A DNA stretch of 64,000 bases from Methylocystaceae bacterium (GCA_013373205.1 JABXIG010000011.1:62001-126000); one strand, 5' to 3'. Shown: positions 43,300 to 51,424, counted from the stretch's first letter. The notes: generated by a model not told the origin, from the letters alone. Numbers and translations are program-made.

Positions 43300-44208
43300 A
43301 TGAACGAAAGAACAACAACCACTGAAAGCCGAAAGCACCCGATCTGCGTGATCCGGGGTGTCAGCGATGTGGGCTCGGCCATTGCCTGGAAACTGTTTCA
43401 CGCCGGTTTTATTGTGGTCAGTCACGAAAACAGACAGCCACGCACCATTCGACGCAAAATGGCGTTCTGTGACGCGTTATGGACCGGGGAAGCCGTTCTG
43501 GATGGGTTAAAGGCTCACCGTGTGGATCGACTGGAAGATGTGATGAAAGTTGCAAGCCCCAGACAATCGATTGCGCTTTATGCCGGACCATTTGATGCTT
43601 TGTTGGATCAGGTGAAACCAGATGTGATTGTTGATGGCCGCATTCATAAGTTTTCTACTGTTGAAACGTTAAAAGACCGTGCGCCTTTGACCATCGCAGT
43701 TGGCCCCTGCTTCGAAGCTGGCGTGCATGTGGACTATGTGGTCGAAAGTTGTTGGGGGGATGATCTGGGCAGAGTGATCAGCCAAGGATCAGCGGTTGAA
43801 CCTGTGCCTGTCCCGCCGCGACTGAATGGTGTGGGCTGGGAAAGGTTTGTTCGATCTGACCGTGCCGGTCGTTTTGAAAGTGATCTCAGCATTGGTGAAT
43901 ATGTTGTTGCTGATCAGATCATAGGTCATCTGGATGGTCATGCGGTGAAAGCGAGTATTGCGGGCTATTTACGCGGTTTGCTTCATCCCGGCTTAAGTGT
44001 GCTCAAAGGTGAAAAATTGTGCGAAATCGACCCGCGGGAAAATCAGGCACATTTTATTGGTTTGGCGGAAAGGCCAAGTGAAATTGCCGATGGAGTCTTG
44101 CGTGTGGCTTGTCAATTTATGCAAGTTTACACTGTGAAAAAAGGGGTAAAAGATCATTTATATCAATATGATCCGGAATTATTAACAAATAATATAAAAA
44201 TAAGTTGA
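43300..44208 (+). CDS. YqeB/EF2563-family molybdoenzyme maturation protein
   Basis: A 302-residue cytoplasmic protein. It has the N-terminal Rossmann-like region VIRGVSDVGSAIAWKLFHAGFIVVSHENRQPRTIRRKMAFCDALWTGEAVLDGL, then KPDVIVDGRIHK, TIAVGPCFEAGVHVDYVVES, DDLGRVISQGSA and IAGYLRGLLHPGLSVLKGEKL. These blocks fit the EF2563 / YqeB family, known from selenium-dependent molybdenum hydroxylase gene clusters, where it is thought to serve enzyme maturation. Here it sits between cytochrome genes and soxX in the sulfur island, with no molybdenum hydroxylase visible. A role in maturing SoxC (a molybdenum enzyme) is an inference. Confidence 0.78.
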   Translation: MNERTTTTESRKHPICVIRGVSDVGSAIAWKLFHAGFIVVSHENRQPRTIRRKMAFCDALWTGEAVLDGLKAHRVDRLEDVMKVASPRQSIALYAGPFDALLDQVKPDVIVDGRIHKFSTVETLKDRAPLTIAVGPCFEAGVHVDYVVESCWGDDLGRVISQGSAVEPVPVPPRLNGVGWERFVRSDRAGRFESDLSIGEYVVADQIIGHLDGHAVKASIAGYLRGLLHPGLSVLKGEKLCEIDPRENQAHFIGLAERPSEIADGVLRVACQFMQVYTVKKGVKDHLYQYDPELLTNNIKIS

Positions 44209-44230
44209 ATTTTAGATTATTATAATATTA

Positions 44231-44246
44231 GAATGTTTGAGTATTC
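44231..44246. promoter_or_regulatory. Weak inverted repeat before soxX, candidate operator
   Basis: GAAT (44231-44234) and ATTC (44243-44246) are separated by eight bases. Sulfide-responsive ArsR-type repressors of alphaproteobacteria (SqrR/BigR) use short palindromes of comparable size, but the orientation differs from the ATTC-N8-GAAT I recall for SqrR. No regulator gene is nearby. Confidence 0.2.
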
Positions 44247-44289
44247 GCTTTGTTTGGGGAAGTCAGGGGCAAGGTGAATAAAATTTAAA

Positions 44290-44310
44290 AGAGCCCAAAA
44301 GAATGGCTCT
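44290..44310 (+). promoter_or_regulatory. Hairpin directly before the soxX ribosome site
   Basis: AGAGCC (44290-44295) pairs with GGCTCT (44305-44310), flanked by complementary A/T bases. It ends six bases before the strong GGGAGG of soxX. It could affect soxX translation or 5' stability. Confidence 0.4.
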
Positions 44311-44325
44311 AAAACGGGAGGAAAT

Positions 44326-44829
44326 ATGATTTATCATATGTTGAAACGACAAGTGGCGTGTGCTGCTGGTTGTGCGGCACTGGTTGGTGTTGTTTCTGGC
44401 GCCTCTTCTGCCCTGGCCGAAGGTAGCCTTGAACGTGTAACGGAACCAAATCTCAAGCCTTACACAATTGTGGATGGGACTTCGATCCCCCAATCATTTA
44501 CCGGTAAAGCCGGAAATGCGGCCAATGGCAAAAAGCTGTTTGTCCATCGCAAAAAAGGGAACTGTCTGACCTGTCATACAGCCCCGATCCCTGAAGAAGA
44601 ATTCCATGGTCAGGTTGCACCGGATCTGGATGGTGTCGCAGATCGTATGAGCGAAGGTGAAATTCGCCTGCGTCTGGTTAATCCCAAGCTGGTTAATCCG
44701 GATACCCCCATGATGGCTTATTACAAGACCCATGGACTTCATCAGGTAAAGAAAAGTTTTATCGGAAAACCGATGTTGAACGAGCAGGAACTCGAAGACA
44801 TCGTTGCTTATCTGATGACGCTAAAATAA
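44326..44829 (+). CDS. soxX: SoxX, monoheme cytochrome c subunit of SoxXA
   Basis: A 167-residue exported cytochrome with signal peptide (about residues 1-31, ending ALA) and one heme motif, NCLTCHTAP (about residues 84-92), plus PDTPMMAYYKTHGLHQV carrying the axial Met, and VAYLMTL at the end. These are SoxX hallmarks. With SoxA it couples thiosulfate to the SoxY carrier cysteine in the periplasm. It opens the soxXYZABCD set; the excellent GGGAGG ribosome site supports the ATG at 44326. A hairpin lies immediately upstream. Confidence 0.93.
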   Translation: MIYHMLKRQVACAAGCAALVGVVSGASSALAEGSLERVTEPNLKPYTIVDGTSIPQSFTGKAGNAANGKKLFVHRKKGNCLTCHTAPIPEEEFHGQVAPDLDGVADRMSEGEIRLRLVNPKLVNPDTPMMAYYKTHGLHQVKKSFIGKPMLNEQELEDIVAYLMTLK

Positions 44830-44896
44830 CCCTTTAAATGATCACGTTTTTGCGTCGAAGACATCCTTCACGCAAGGTATTTATGAGAGGCCTTTA

Positions 44897-45370
44897 ATGA
44901 CCCAAGTAACTAAAAAATCCAAGGTAAGCCGCCGCGATATGTTGAAAATCGCTGGTGTGGGTGCGGTGACGGTTGGTGCTGTTGCACTAACAGGCAATGC
45001 CCAAGCCAAGCCGGAAGATGTGAACGCCTATTTCAAAAAAGTCGGTGTGGATGCGGCAAAAGCATCCAAAGTGACTGTTGATGGTCCTGAAATCGCAGAA
45101 AACGGTAATACAGTGCCGATTGAAATTTCTGTCGATGCGCCAATGACAGAGAAAGAATATGTCAAAACAATTTATGTAGCTGCTGAAGGTAACCCGACCC
45201 CGGAAGTTGTGACCTTTAATCTGACGCCTGCCTCAGGTGAAGCCCGCGTGAAGTTCCGGATGCGTTTGGCGACAACGCAAAAAGTACGTGCGGTTGCCAT
45301 GATGAATGACGGCAGCACGTTCACAGGTGAGAAAGAAATTAAAGTGACCATCGGCGGCTGCGGCGGCTGA
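44897..45370 (+). CDS. soxY: SoxY, thiosulfate carrier subunit
   Basis: A 157-residue protein with a Tat signal (RRDMLKIAGVGAVTVGAVALTG, about residues 14-35), used because SoxYZ is exported folded. The mobile C-terminal arm ends with GGCGG; its cysteine carries the sulfur intermediates of the Sox pathway. The core has PIEISVDAPMTEKEYVKTIYV and a beta-rich fold. It follows soxX by 67 bases and precedes soxZ by 38. Confidence 0.95.
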   Translation: MTQVTKKSKVSRRDMLKIAGVGAVTVGAVALTGNAQAKPEDVNAYFKKVGVDAAKASKVTVDGPEIAENGNTVPIEISVDAPMTEKEYVKTIYVAAEGNPTPEVVTFNLTPASGEARVKFRMRLATTQKVRAVAMMNDGSTFTGEKEIKVTIGGCGG

Positions 45371-45408
45371 TCTGGCTTAAACGATAAAGATTATAAGGAT
45401 TTGAGAAT

Positions 45409-45741
45409 ATGTCAAAAGCACCGAAGCCTCGCGTAAAAGCACCTAAGTCGGCCTCAAAAGGGGATGTTGTCACGATTAAGACGACCATTTCACACCGTAT
45501 GGAATCAGGCATGCGTAAAGGTAAAGATGGCAAGCTGATCCCACGGCAGATCATCAATAAATTCGAAGCACTGTTTAATGGCAAGCAGATCATGAGTGCA
45601 AATATGTTCCCGTCGATCTCGGCCAACCCGTATCTTGATTTTGATATGCTGGTAGAAGAAGCCGGTGAGTTTGAATTCAAATGGTATGACGATAACGGTG
45701 AAGTCTACAGCAAAAAGGCGAAGATGAAGCTCAAGGGCTAA
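45409..45741 (+). CDS. soxZ: SoxZ, SoxYZ partner subunit
   Basis: A 110-residue immunoglobulin-like protein without signal peptide; it is co-exported with SoxY. PRVKAPKSASKGDVVTIKTTISHRMESGMRKGKDGKLIPRQIIN and SANPYLDFDMLVEEAGEFEFKWYDDNGE are diagnostic of SoxZ. It forms the SoxYZ carrier on which thiosulfate is bound and processed. A perfect hairpin separates it from soxA. Confidence 0.95.
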   Translation: MSKAPKPRVKAPKSASKGDVVTIKTTISHRMESGMRKGKDGKLIPRQIINKFEALFNGKQIMSANMFPSISANPYLDFDMLVEEAGEFEFKWYDDNGEVYSKKAKMKLKG

Positions 45742-45765
45742 CCGTCTTCGGGGGGAGATGGGGGA

Positions 45766-45789
45766 GCCCTTTGATTTTTATCAAAGGGC
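45766..45789 (+). promoter_or_regulatory. Perfect hairpin between soxZ and soxA
   Basis: GCCCTTTGAT (45766-45775), loop TTTT, ATCAAAGGGC (45780-45789): a perfect 10-bp stem without a T-run. It may set mRNA stability or partial termination, giving more SoxXYZ than SoxAB. Confidence 0.6.
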
Positions 45790-45825
45790 AATGCCTTATA
45801 AAAAATAAACTGGGAGGTTCATCAA

Positions 45826-46671
45826 ATGATGATGAAGAAGAGCAAACAACCTATCGCCCTTGCGCTTGGACTGATGCTGGGGGTTGCCACAACTGGCGCG
45901 CTGGCAGAAGACTACGTCCATATTGCTCCACCGAGCGAACCTGTAGCCGAAGGCCTTGAAGGGTATACGAGTGGTGATGCGCGCAGTGGCTTTACCTATG
46001 CCAGCGAAGAAACTCGCACATTGCAGGAAGATGATTTTGAAAACCCGGCCTTTTTATGGGTGGAAAAAGCGCAAGAGCTTTGGGACACCGTTGAAGGCGA
46101 TGCGGGAAAATCCTGTCAGTCCTGCCATGGTGATGTGGAAAGCATGAAAGGCGTGGGCGCGGTTTATCCCAAGTTCGACCCGGAAGTGGGTGATCTCTTA
46201 AACTTGGAAAAACGCATCAACCTGTGTCGCAGTGAAGGCATGCAGGCCACACCCTGGAAATGGGAATCTGATGAATTGCTGGGGATGACGGCACTGGTGA
46301 AAATGCAGTCACGCGGCATGCCGGTTAATGTGGCAATCGATGGTCCAGCCAAGGAATATTTCGATAAAGGGCTAAAATTCTATAACACCCGCATTGGCCA
46401 AATGGATATGGCCTGTAAGCACTGTCATATCGATCAAAATGGCACTTACATGCGGGCAGAATTGCTCAGCCAAGGTCAGGCCAACGGTTTCCCAACCTAT
46501 CGTCTGAAATGGCAGAAACTTGGGTCACTGCATCGTCGTTTCCGTGGCTGTAACAATAATATCCGGGCAGCGAAATTGAAAAATGGATCACCCGAATATA
46601 TGGCACTGGAACTTTATGTCACTTGGCGTGGTAACGGTTTGCCGATCGAAGCGCCGTCGGTGCGTAAGTAA
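45826..46671 (+). CDS. soxA: SoxA, diheme cytochrome subunit of SoxXA
   Basis: A 281-residue exported cytochrome with signal peptide (about residues 1-27, ending ALA). Two heme motifs are visible, CQSCH (about 102-106) and CKHCH (about 200-204), together with the catalytic Cys in HRRFRGCNNNIRA (about 243) that becomes a cysteine persulfide. SoxXA joins thiosulfate to SoxY oxidatively. Diheme SoxA is the form found with SoxCD. It lies between two perfect intergenic hairpins. Confidence 0.95.
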   Translation: MMMKKSKQPIALALGLMLGVATTGALAEDYVHIAPPSEPVAEGLEGYTSGDARSGFTYASEETRTLQEDDFENPAFLWVEKAQELWDTVEGDAGKSCQSCHGDVESMKGVGAVYPKFDPEVGDLLNLEKRINLCRSEGMQATPWKWESDELLGMTALVKMQSRGMPVNVAIDGPAKEYFDKGLKFYNTRIGQMDMACKHCHIDQNGTYMRAELLSQGQANGFPTYRLKWQKLGSLHRRFRGCNNNIRAAKLKNGSPEYMALELYVTWRGNGLPIEAPSVRK

Positions 46672-46694
46672 TAAACAAAAGCTCTGAATAAAAG

Positions 46695-46729
46695 GCGGTT
46701 TTGTCGATCTTACGAGGAGACAAAACCGC
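46695..46729 (+). promoter_or_regulatory. Perfect hairpin between soxA and soxB
   Basis: GCGGTTTTGTC (46695-46705) pairs with GACAAAACCGC (46719-46729), a perfect 11-bp stem with a 13-base loop, and no long T-run. It may terminate part of the transcript or stabilise the upstream mRNA. Confidence 0.6.
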
Positions 46730-46805
46730 TTAATGAGACGGAGTCTATAACTGAAATGTCAATTTCAGGTTGATTTTTGAAACTATTTTTAGAAGGCCAT
46801 GATTG

Positions 46806-48494
46806 ATGCTTTCGAGACGTGATTTTCTTCAAGTGGCTGCAGCAAGTGCAGCAATGCTCCCGGCAGCGGGATCGCTAGGTCATGCGGCCAGCGCCCAAAA
46901 ATTGACGCAGGAAGAATTGTTGAAGTTTGACACAAAAGGTCAGGTGACCTTGTTGAACTTTACCGATATCCATGCGCAACTGAAGCCGCTTTATTTCCGT
47001 GAACCTTCGGTCAACTTAGGTGTGGGTGAGGTTCATGGATTGGTTCCGCATATTACAGGTAAAAAACTTTTGGACCATTATGGTCTGGTTGCGGGTACGC
47101 CCAATGCGTATGCCTTTACCTCGGTTGATTTTGCAGAACTGTCCAAACAATATGGTCGTGTTGGTGGGGTTGCCCAAATGGCGACCTTGGTGAAAGCCAT
47201 TCGTGCCGAACGCCCAGATAACACCTTGTTGATCGACTGCGGTGATACGTGGCAGGGGTCTTATACGTCGCTGCAAACCGACGGCGAAGATATGGTCGAT
47301 GTCTGTAACAAGTTGGGTGTGGACGCGATGACGGCCCACTGGGAATTTACCTATGGTCAGGATCGGGTTCAGGAACTTGTTGAAAAATGTAACTTCCCGT
47401 TCTTGTGCGGTAACGTGCAGGATACGGAATGGGAAGAAGACGTCTTTGAACATACTGCTTTCTTTGAAAAGGGTGGGGTGAAGGTTGCCCTGATCGGTCA
47501 GGCGTTTCCTTACACACCTGTTGCCAATCCGCGCTATATGATGCCGGAATGGTCCTTTGGTATTCGTCCTAATAAATTGCAGGAACGTATCGATGATGCC
47601 AAAGCCGAAGGGGCTGAACTGATTGTCGTTGCCTCCCACGATGGCTTTGATGTGGATCGCAAACTGGCGGCGACAGTTTCGGGTATTGATGTCTTGTTGA
47701 CAGGTCACACCCATGATGCGGTGCCAAATGTCATCAAGGTCGGTGATACATTAATGGTCGCTTCTGGGTCGCACGGGAAGTTTCTGGCCCGTCTGGATTT
47801 GAAAGTGGAAAATAAGAAAGTCGTCGATCACAGTTTCAAACTGATGCCGATTTTCTCCGATGTGATTTCACCGGATGCTGAAATGCAGGAACTGGTCGAT
47901 ACAATCCGCGCCCCCCATAAAGGCGTTCTGGAAACAGTGGTCGGTCAGACCGAAGGTTTGCTCTATCGTCGGGGTAATTTCAACGGAACCTTTGACGATT
48001 TGATCTGTCAGGCCTTGTTGGAAGGCCGCGATGCTGAAATTTCCATGTCACCGGGTTTCCGTTGGGGGTCCAGTCTGCCACCGGGGGGATCGATCACTCT
48101 GGAAGATATTTATAACCAGACCGCGATCACTTACCCCAATGCATATCGATCAAAAATGAGCGGAAAAATGATCAAGGACATTTTAGAAGATGTCGCAGAT
48201 AACCTGTTCAATGTGGATCCGTTCTATCAACAAGGCGGGGATATGGTCCGCATTGGCGGTATGGGATACACCATTGATATTCATAAACAGATGGGCAATC
48301 GCATTTCCAATATGGTCCATCTGAAAACCGGAAAACCCATCGAAGCGTCCAAGGAATATGTGGTTGCGGGCTGGGCATCGGTTAATGAAGGGACCGAAGG
48401 ACCACCAATCTGGGATGTGGTGTCCGGTTATGTCGAAAATCATCAAACCATCAACATTCCTGAAAACCAAAATGTAAAAGTTATAGGGGCTTAA
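46806..48494 (+). CDS. soxB: SoxB, dimanganese sulfate thiohydrolase
   Basis: A 562-residue metallophosphatase-fold enzyme. A Tat signal (SRRDFLQVAAASAAMLPAAG, about residues 3-22) exports the folded enzyme. The metal sites show in NFTDIHAQLKP, DCGDTWQGSY (family DGGDTWQGS, here with Cys) and VASHDGFDVD plus LLTGHTHDAVP. SoxB hydrolyses the sulfate group from the SoxY-bound thiosulfonate. ATG at 46806 is three bases after an in-frame TTG; the AAGG ribosome site fits the ATG. It overlaps soxC by one base. Confidence 0.95.
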   Translation: MLSRRDFLQVAAASAAMLPAAGSLGHAASAQKLTQEELLKFDTKGQVTLLNFTDIHAQLKPLYFREPSVNLGVGEVHGLVPHITGKKLLDHYGLVAGTPNAYAFTSVDFAELSKQYGRVGGVAQMATLVKAIRAERPDNTLLIDCGDTWQGSYTSLQTDGEDMVDVCNKLGVDAMTAHWEFTYGQDRVQELVEKCNFPFLCGNVQDTEWEEDVFEHTAFFEKGGVKVALIGQAFPYTPVANPRYMMPEWSFGIRPNKLQERIDDAKAEGAELIVVASHDGFDVDRKLAATVSGIDVLLTGHTHDAVPNVIKVGDTLMVASGSHGKFLARLDLKVENKKVVDHSFKLMPIFSDVISPDAEMQELVDTIRAPHKGVLETVVGQTEGLLYRRGNFNGTFDDLICQALLEGRDAEISMSPGFRWGSSLPPGGSITLEDIYNQTAITYPNAYRSKMSGKMIKDILEDVADNLFNVDPFYQQGGDMVRIGGMGYTIDIHKQMGNRISNMVHLKTGKPIEASKEYVVAGWASVNEGTEGPPIWDVVSGYVENHQTINIPENQNVKVIGA

Positions 48495-49840
48495 TGGGGA
48501 AGCAAAATATGGATAAATCAAAAACAAACAGCCGAGTCATTATGGCTCAGGCAGAAAGGGAAAGCGCACAGCTGGAACCAACCCGTCGCGCGTTTTTGCG
48601 TGGTAGTGCTGCGGGCATTGGTGCGGTTGCTGCCATGGGGGCAACAGGCGGGGCAGCGATGGCCGCGGGCAATCCTGAAAACCTGCCGCCGAACGTTCCG
48701 GAATGGTCAAAAATGTTGGGCGACAGTGTGACGGCAGAACCTTATGGGATCCCGTCCCAATATGAAAAGAATGTACATCGTCGTACGGTGCCGTGGCTGA
48801 CACCGACCGGGGAAAGTTCGATTTCTTTCACACCGATTCAGGACCTACATGGCATCATCACGCCAAATGGTTTGCATTTTGAACGCCACCATGGCGGCTT
48901 TCCGCATATCCCGAAGGAAGATTTCCGCCTGATCGTACATGGCATGGTTAAGAATGAACGGATGTTCACCCTGCAAGACCTGATGCGTTTCCCGCAAGTT
49001 TCGCGCATTCACTTTGTCGAGTGTCCGGCAAACTCGGGCGCGGAATGGCGCGGCGCGCAGATGGATAAGCTTCAATTCACCCACGGGATGGTCAGCTGCT
49101 GTGAATGGACGGGTGTTAAAGTCTCCACCCTCATGGAAGAATTGGGCGTAAAGCCGGGGGCTAAATGGGTGCTGGCAGAAGGCGCCGATGCGGCAGGTAT
49201 GAGCCGGTCTATCCCGATTGAAAAGCTGGGGGATGACTGTATTTTGGCTTATGCTCAAAATGGCGAAATGCTGCGCCCTGAACAGGGCTATCCACTGCGT
49301 CTGATCGTACCGGGTTTTGAAGGCAATATGAACGTCAAATGGATCCGTCGTCTGGAATTTGGCGATCAGCCTTGGCATCACCGCGAGGAAACATCGAAAT
49401 ATACCGACACCATGTATAACGGGAAATCGCGCCGTTTTACTTGGTCGATGGATACAAAATCCGTGATCACGTCACCTTGTCCGGAATATCCGATGTTGGG
49501 GAAAGGCTATCACCAAATCCGGGGTCTGGCCTGGACCGGGGCAGGAAAGATTAAAGGGGTCGATATATCCGTTGATGGCGGCAAAAACTGGATGCCAGCC
49601 CGTCTGGAAGGGCCTGTCTTTAACAAGGCCCTTACACGGTTTGTGTTTGATTGGGAATGGAACGGTCAGGAAGTCTTGCTGCAAAGCCGGGCTTATGACG
49701 AAACAGGCTACGTCCAGCCCACCATTGATCAGTTGCGTGAAATCCGTGGAACATGGTCGATCTATCACAACAATTCCATCCATACATGGTTGGTTCAAAA
49801 AAGCGGGGAGGTTCTTAATGTACAAGTTTCCGGTAAGTAA
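48494..49840 (+). CDS. soxC: SoxC, sulfur dehydrogenase molybdenum subunit
   Basis: A 448-residue sulfite-oxidase-fold molybdenum enzyme. The Tat signal TRRAFLRGSAAGIGAVAAMGA (about residues 31-50) is preceded by a hydrophilic leader, allowing later ATGs (48509, 48542) as starts. The molybdenum-ligand cysteine lies in HFVECPANSGAEW; RLIVPGFEGNMNVKWIRR is another conserved block. With SoxD it oxidises the SoxY-bound sulfane sulfur. It begins inside the soxB stop codon. Its presence predicts full oxidation of thiosulfate to sulfate without sulfur globules. Confidence 0.95.
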   Translation: MGKQNMDKSKTNSRVIMAQAERESAQLEPTRRAFLRGSAAGIGAVAAMGATGGAAMAAGNPENLPPNVPEWSKMLGDSVTAEPYGIPSQYEKNVHRRTVPWLTPTGESSISFTPIQDLHGIITPNGLHFERHHGGFPHIPKEDFRLIVHGMVKNERMFTLQDLMRFPQVSRIHFVECPANSGAEWRGAQMDKLQFTHGMVSCCEWTGVKVSTLMEELGVKPGAKWVLAEGADAAGMSRSIPIEKLGDDCILAYAQNGEMLRPEQGYPLRLIVPGFEGNMNVKWIRRLEFGDQPWHHREETSKYTDTMYNGKSRRFTWSMDTKSVITSPCPEYPMLGKGYHQIRGLAWTGAGKIKGVDISVDGGKNWMPARLEGPVFNKALTRFVFDWEWNGQEVLLQSRAYDETGYVQPTIDQLREIRGTWSIYHNNSIHTWLVQKSGEVLNVQVSGK

Positions 49841-50483
49841 ATTTGCGTTGGGCCTCGCGCTCGGTGGATTTTTAATCACATCACAAGCCTTTGCGGGTGA
49901 TGAAATGAAATATGGCTTCGGGGTTAAGCCTAGTGATGAAGAAATTGCCGGATGGGACATCGATATCCGTCCCGATGGTAAAGGTTTGCCCGAAGGCAGT
50001 GGCACCTATGATGAAGGCGAAGCCCTGTTTGCAGAACATTGCGCCGCCTGCCACGGTGACTTTGCTGATGGTGGAGGCGGGCGTTATCCGCCGCTGGTTG
50101 GCGGAACACCGGGGGAATTATCCCAAGCGGTTCGCCCCGGTCAGCCACATAAGACGATCGGGTCTTACTGGCCTTACGCATCGACTGTGTTTGATTATAT
50201 CAAACGGGCCATGCCGTTTGGTAATGCGCAGTCTTTAACCAATGATGAAGTTTATGCCATCACAGGCTGGCTGTTGGCTGAAAACGATTTGCATGATTCA
50301 GATGAGCCGATGAATGCAGAAGCCTTGAAAAAGGTTGTGATGCCAAACGTCGACGGTTTCTTTGATGATCCGCGCCCGGATGTGAAAAACCCGCATTGCA
50401 TGAAGGATTGCTTCAAAACGGTTGAGATCAAATCCAAGGCGACCTTGGGTGTGACCCCGACTGGTGAAGACGCACTGCGTTAA
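49818..50483 (+). CDS. soxD: SoxD, short monoheme cytochrome subunit of SoxCD
   Basis: A 221-residue exported cytochrome with signal peptide (about residues 1-25, ending AFA) and one heme motif, CAACH (about residues 75-79). The sequence PPLVGGTPGELSQAVRPGQPHKTIGSYWPYASTVFDYI and the C-terminal NPHCMKDCFKTVEIKS are SoxD hallmarks. The diheme SoxD of Paracoccus is about 380 residues; this one lacks the C-terminal heme domain. Start ATG 49818 has GAGG seven bases upstream and overlaps soxC by 23 bases. A very strong terminator follows. Confidence 0.93.
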   Translation: MYKFPVSKFALGLALGGFLITSQAFAGDEMKYGFGVKPSDEEIAGWDIDIRPDGKGLPEGSGTYDEGEALFAEHCAACHGDFADGGGGRYPPLVGGTPGELSQAVRPGQPHKTIGSYWPYASTVFDYIKRAMPFGNAQSLTNDEVYAITGWLLAENDLHDSDEPMNAEALKKVVMPNVDGFFDDPRPDVKNPHCMKDCFKTVEIKSKATLGVTPTGEDALR

Positions 50484-50499
50484 ACTTTTTAATGAATGG

Positions 50500-50538
50500 G
50501 AGTGAAGATTGTTTAACAATCTTCACTCGTTTTCTTTT
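50500..50538 (+). terminator. Terminator after soxD
   Basis: A perfect 12-bp stem, GAGTGAAGATTG (50500-50511) with CAATCTTCACTC (50517-50528), a 5-base loop and GTTTTCTTTT. It ends the soxXYZABCD unit. Confidence 0.94.
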
Positions 50539-50549
50539 ATAATGGTTCT

Positions 50550-50921
50550 ATGATGAACGAATTAAAACTGATTGCGATAATCACTGTGATGACAGTAGGC
50601 GGGATGTCCAAAGCCTTTGCCGATCAGATGGTTTTTGTTCATTCACCGGGCTGTATGTATTGTCAGATGTGGCGTGAAGAAATTCTGCCGATTTATCACA
50701 AGACGGCAGAAGGAAAACGCTTGCCTTTGCGGGAAGTTAATCTGGATAAGGGTATGCCGGATGATCTGAAAGATTTGGCTTATCCGAGTTTTACGCCGAC
50801 CTTTATTATTGTCGATAGTGAAAACCACGAGGTCGGGCGTATCTTAGGATATAATCCTGAATTTTTCTGGGGCTTCGTGCAGAAATTTATCCGCAAAATA
50901 GACCCCAAATTTGAATCCTGA
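50550..50921 (+). CDS. SoxS-like periplasmic thioredoxin
   Basis: A 123-residue protein with signal peptide (about residues 1-24, ending AFA) and a thioredoxin-type active site SPGCMYCQMW (Cys about 35 and 38), followed by PLREVNLDKG and the cis-Pro block SFTPTFIIVD. This fits SoxS, which in Paracoccus reactivates the SoxY carrier cysteine. It starts 11 bases after the soxD terminator stem and is followed at 13 bases by a DsrE-like gene, so these thiol genes form a second transcription unit. Confidence 0.82.
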   Translation: MMNELKLIAIITVMTVGGMSKAFADQMVFVHSPGCMYCQMWREEILPIYHKTAEGKRLPLREVNLDKGMPDDLKDLAYPSFTPTFIIVDSENHEVGRILGYNPEFFWGFVQKFIRKIDPKFES

Positions 50922-50934
50922 AGATAGGTAATTT

Positions 50935-51411
50935 ATGATCATTTTGTTGCGCAGCCTTTTAATTGCTTTCTTGTTGATGGGGCCGAGTATGGGGCTGGCA
51001 CAGGAGCGAAGCACAGGTCTGCCCAATGATACGGAAATGGCCGATCCGGCACCCGATTGGGATAATCCGCGCAAGATTGTTTTGCAGGTGACCAGCAAGG
51101 ACGAATTTCACGTCAATAATGTTTATTACAACGCGATCAATCTGCAAAAATTTTATGGAACGGATAACGTCAAAATTGCCATTGTCTTCTTTGGGCCGGG
51201 TATTCGATCCATTTTAACAGAAAGCGCAATTTCTCCTGAACGCGTTAAAAGCCTGCAGGATTACGAGATTGAATTTATCGCCTGTAACAACACCATGACA
51301 ACGATTGGTAAAAAGCCAAAAGACTTATTGGCAGACATTCGGGTGGTGACGTCGGGCATTGCCGAGATTATCGAGAAAAAAGAAAAAGGCTGGCATTACA
51401 TTATCCCCTGA
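50935..51411 (+). CDS. Exported DsrE-family protein
   Basis: A 158-residue protein with signal peptide (about residues 1-22). The mature part has RKIVLQVTSKDEFHVNNVYYNAINLQKFYG, VFFGPGIRSIL and FIACNNTM with a conserved cysteine near residue 120, typical of the DsrE/DsrF-like family. Family members in the cytoplasm carry sulfur on cysteine; the exported ones are little studied. It lies between the SoxS-like and SoxW-like genes with short gaps, so it probably acts on sulfur intermediates or thiols in the periplasm. Confidence 0.8.
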   Translation: MIILLRSLLIAFLLMGPSMGLAQERSTGLPNDTEMADPAPDWDNPRKIVLQVTSKDEFHVNNVYYNAINLQKFYGTDNVKIAIVFFGPGIRSILTESAISPERVKSLQDYEIEFIACNNTMTTIGKKPKDLLADIRVVTSGIAEIIEKKEKGWHYIIP

Positions 51412-51424
51412 GTAGGAGGTCTGA

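Noticed and set aside
44231-44246. Call of a true SqrR/BigR operator before soxX
   Set aside because: Too short and in a different orientation from the known site; listed only as a weak candidate.
49572-49817. Long in-frame extension before soxD
   Set aside because: It is the shadow of soxC; the ATG at 49818 has a ribosome site and begins a proper signal peptide.
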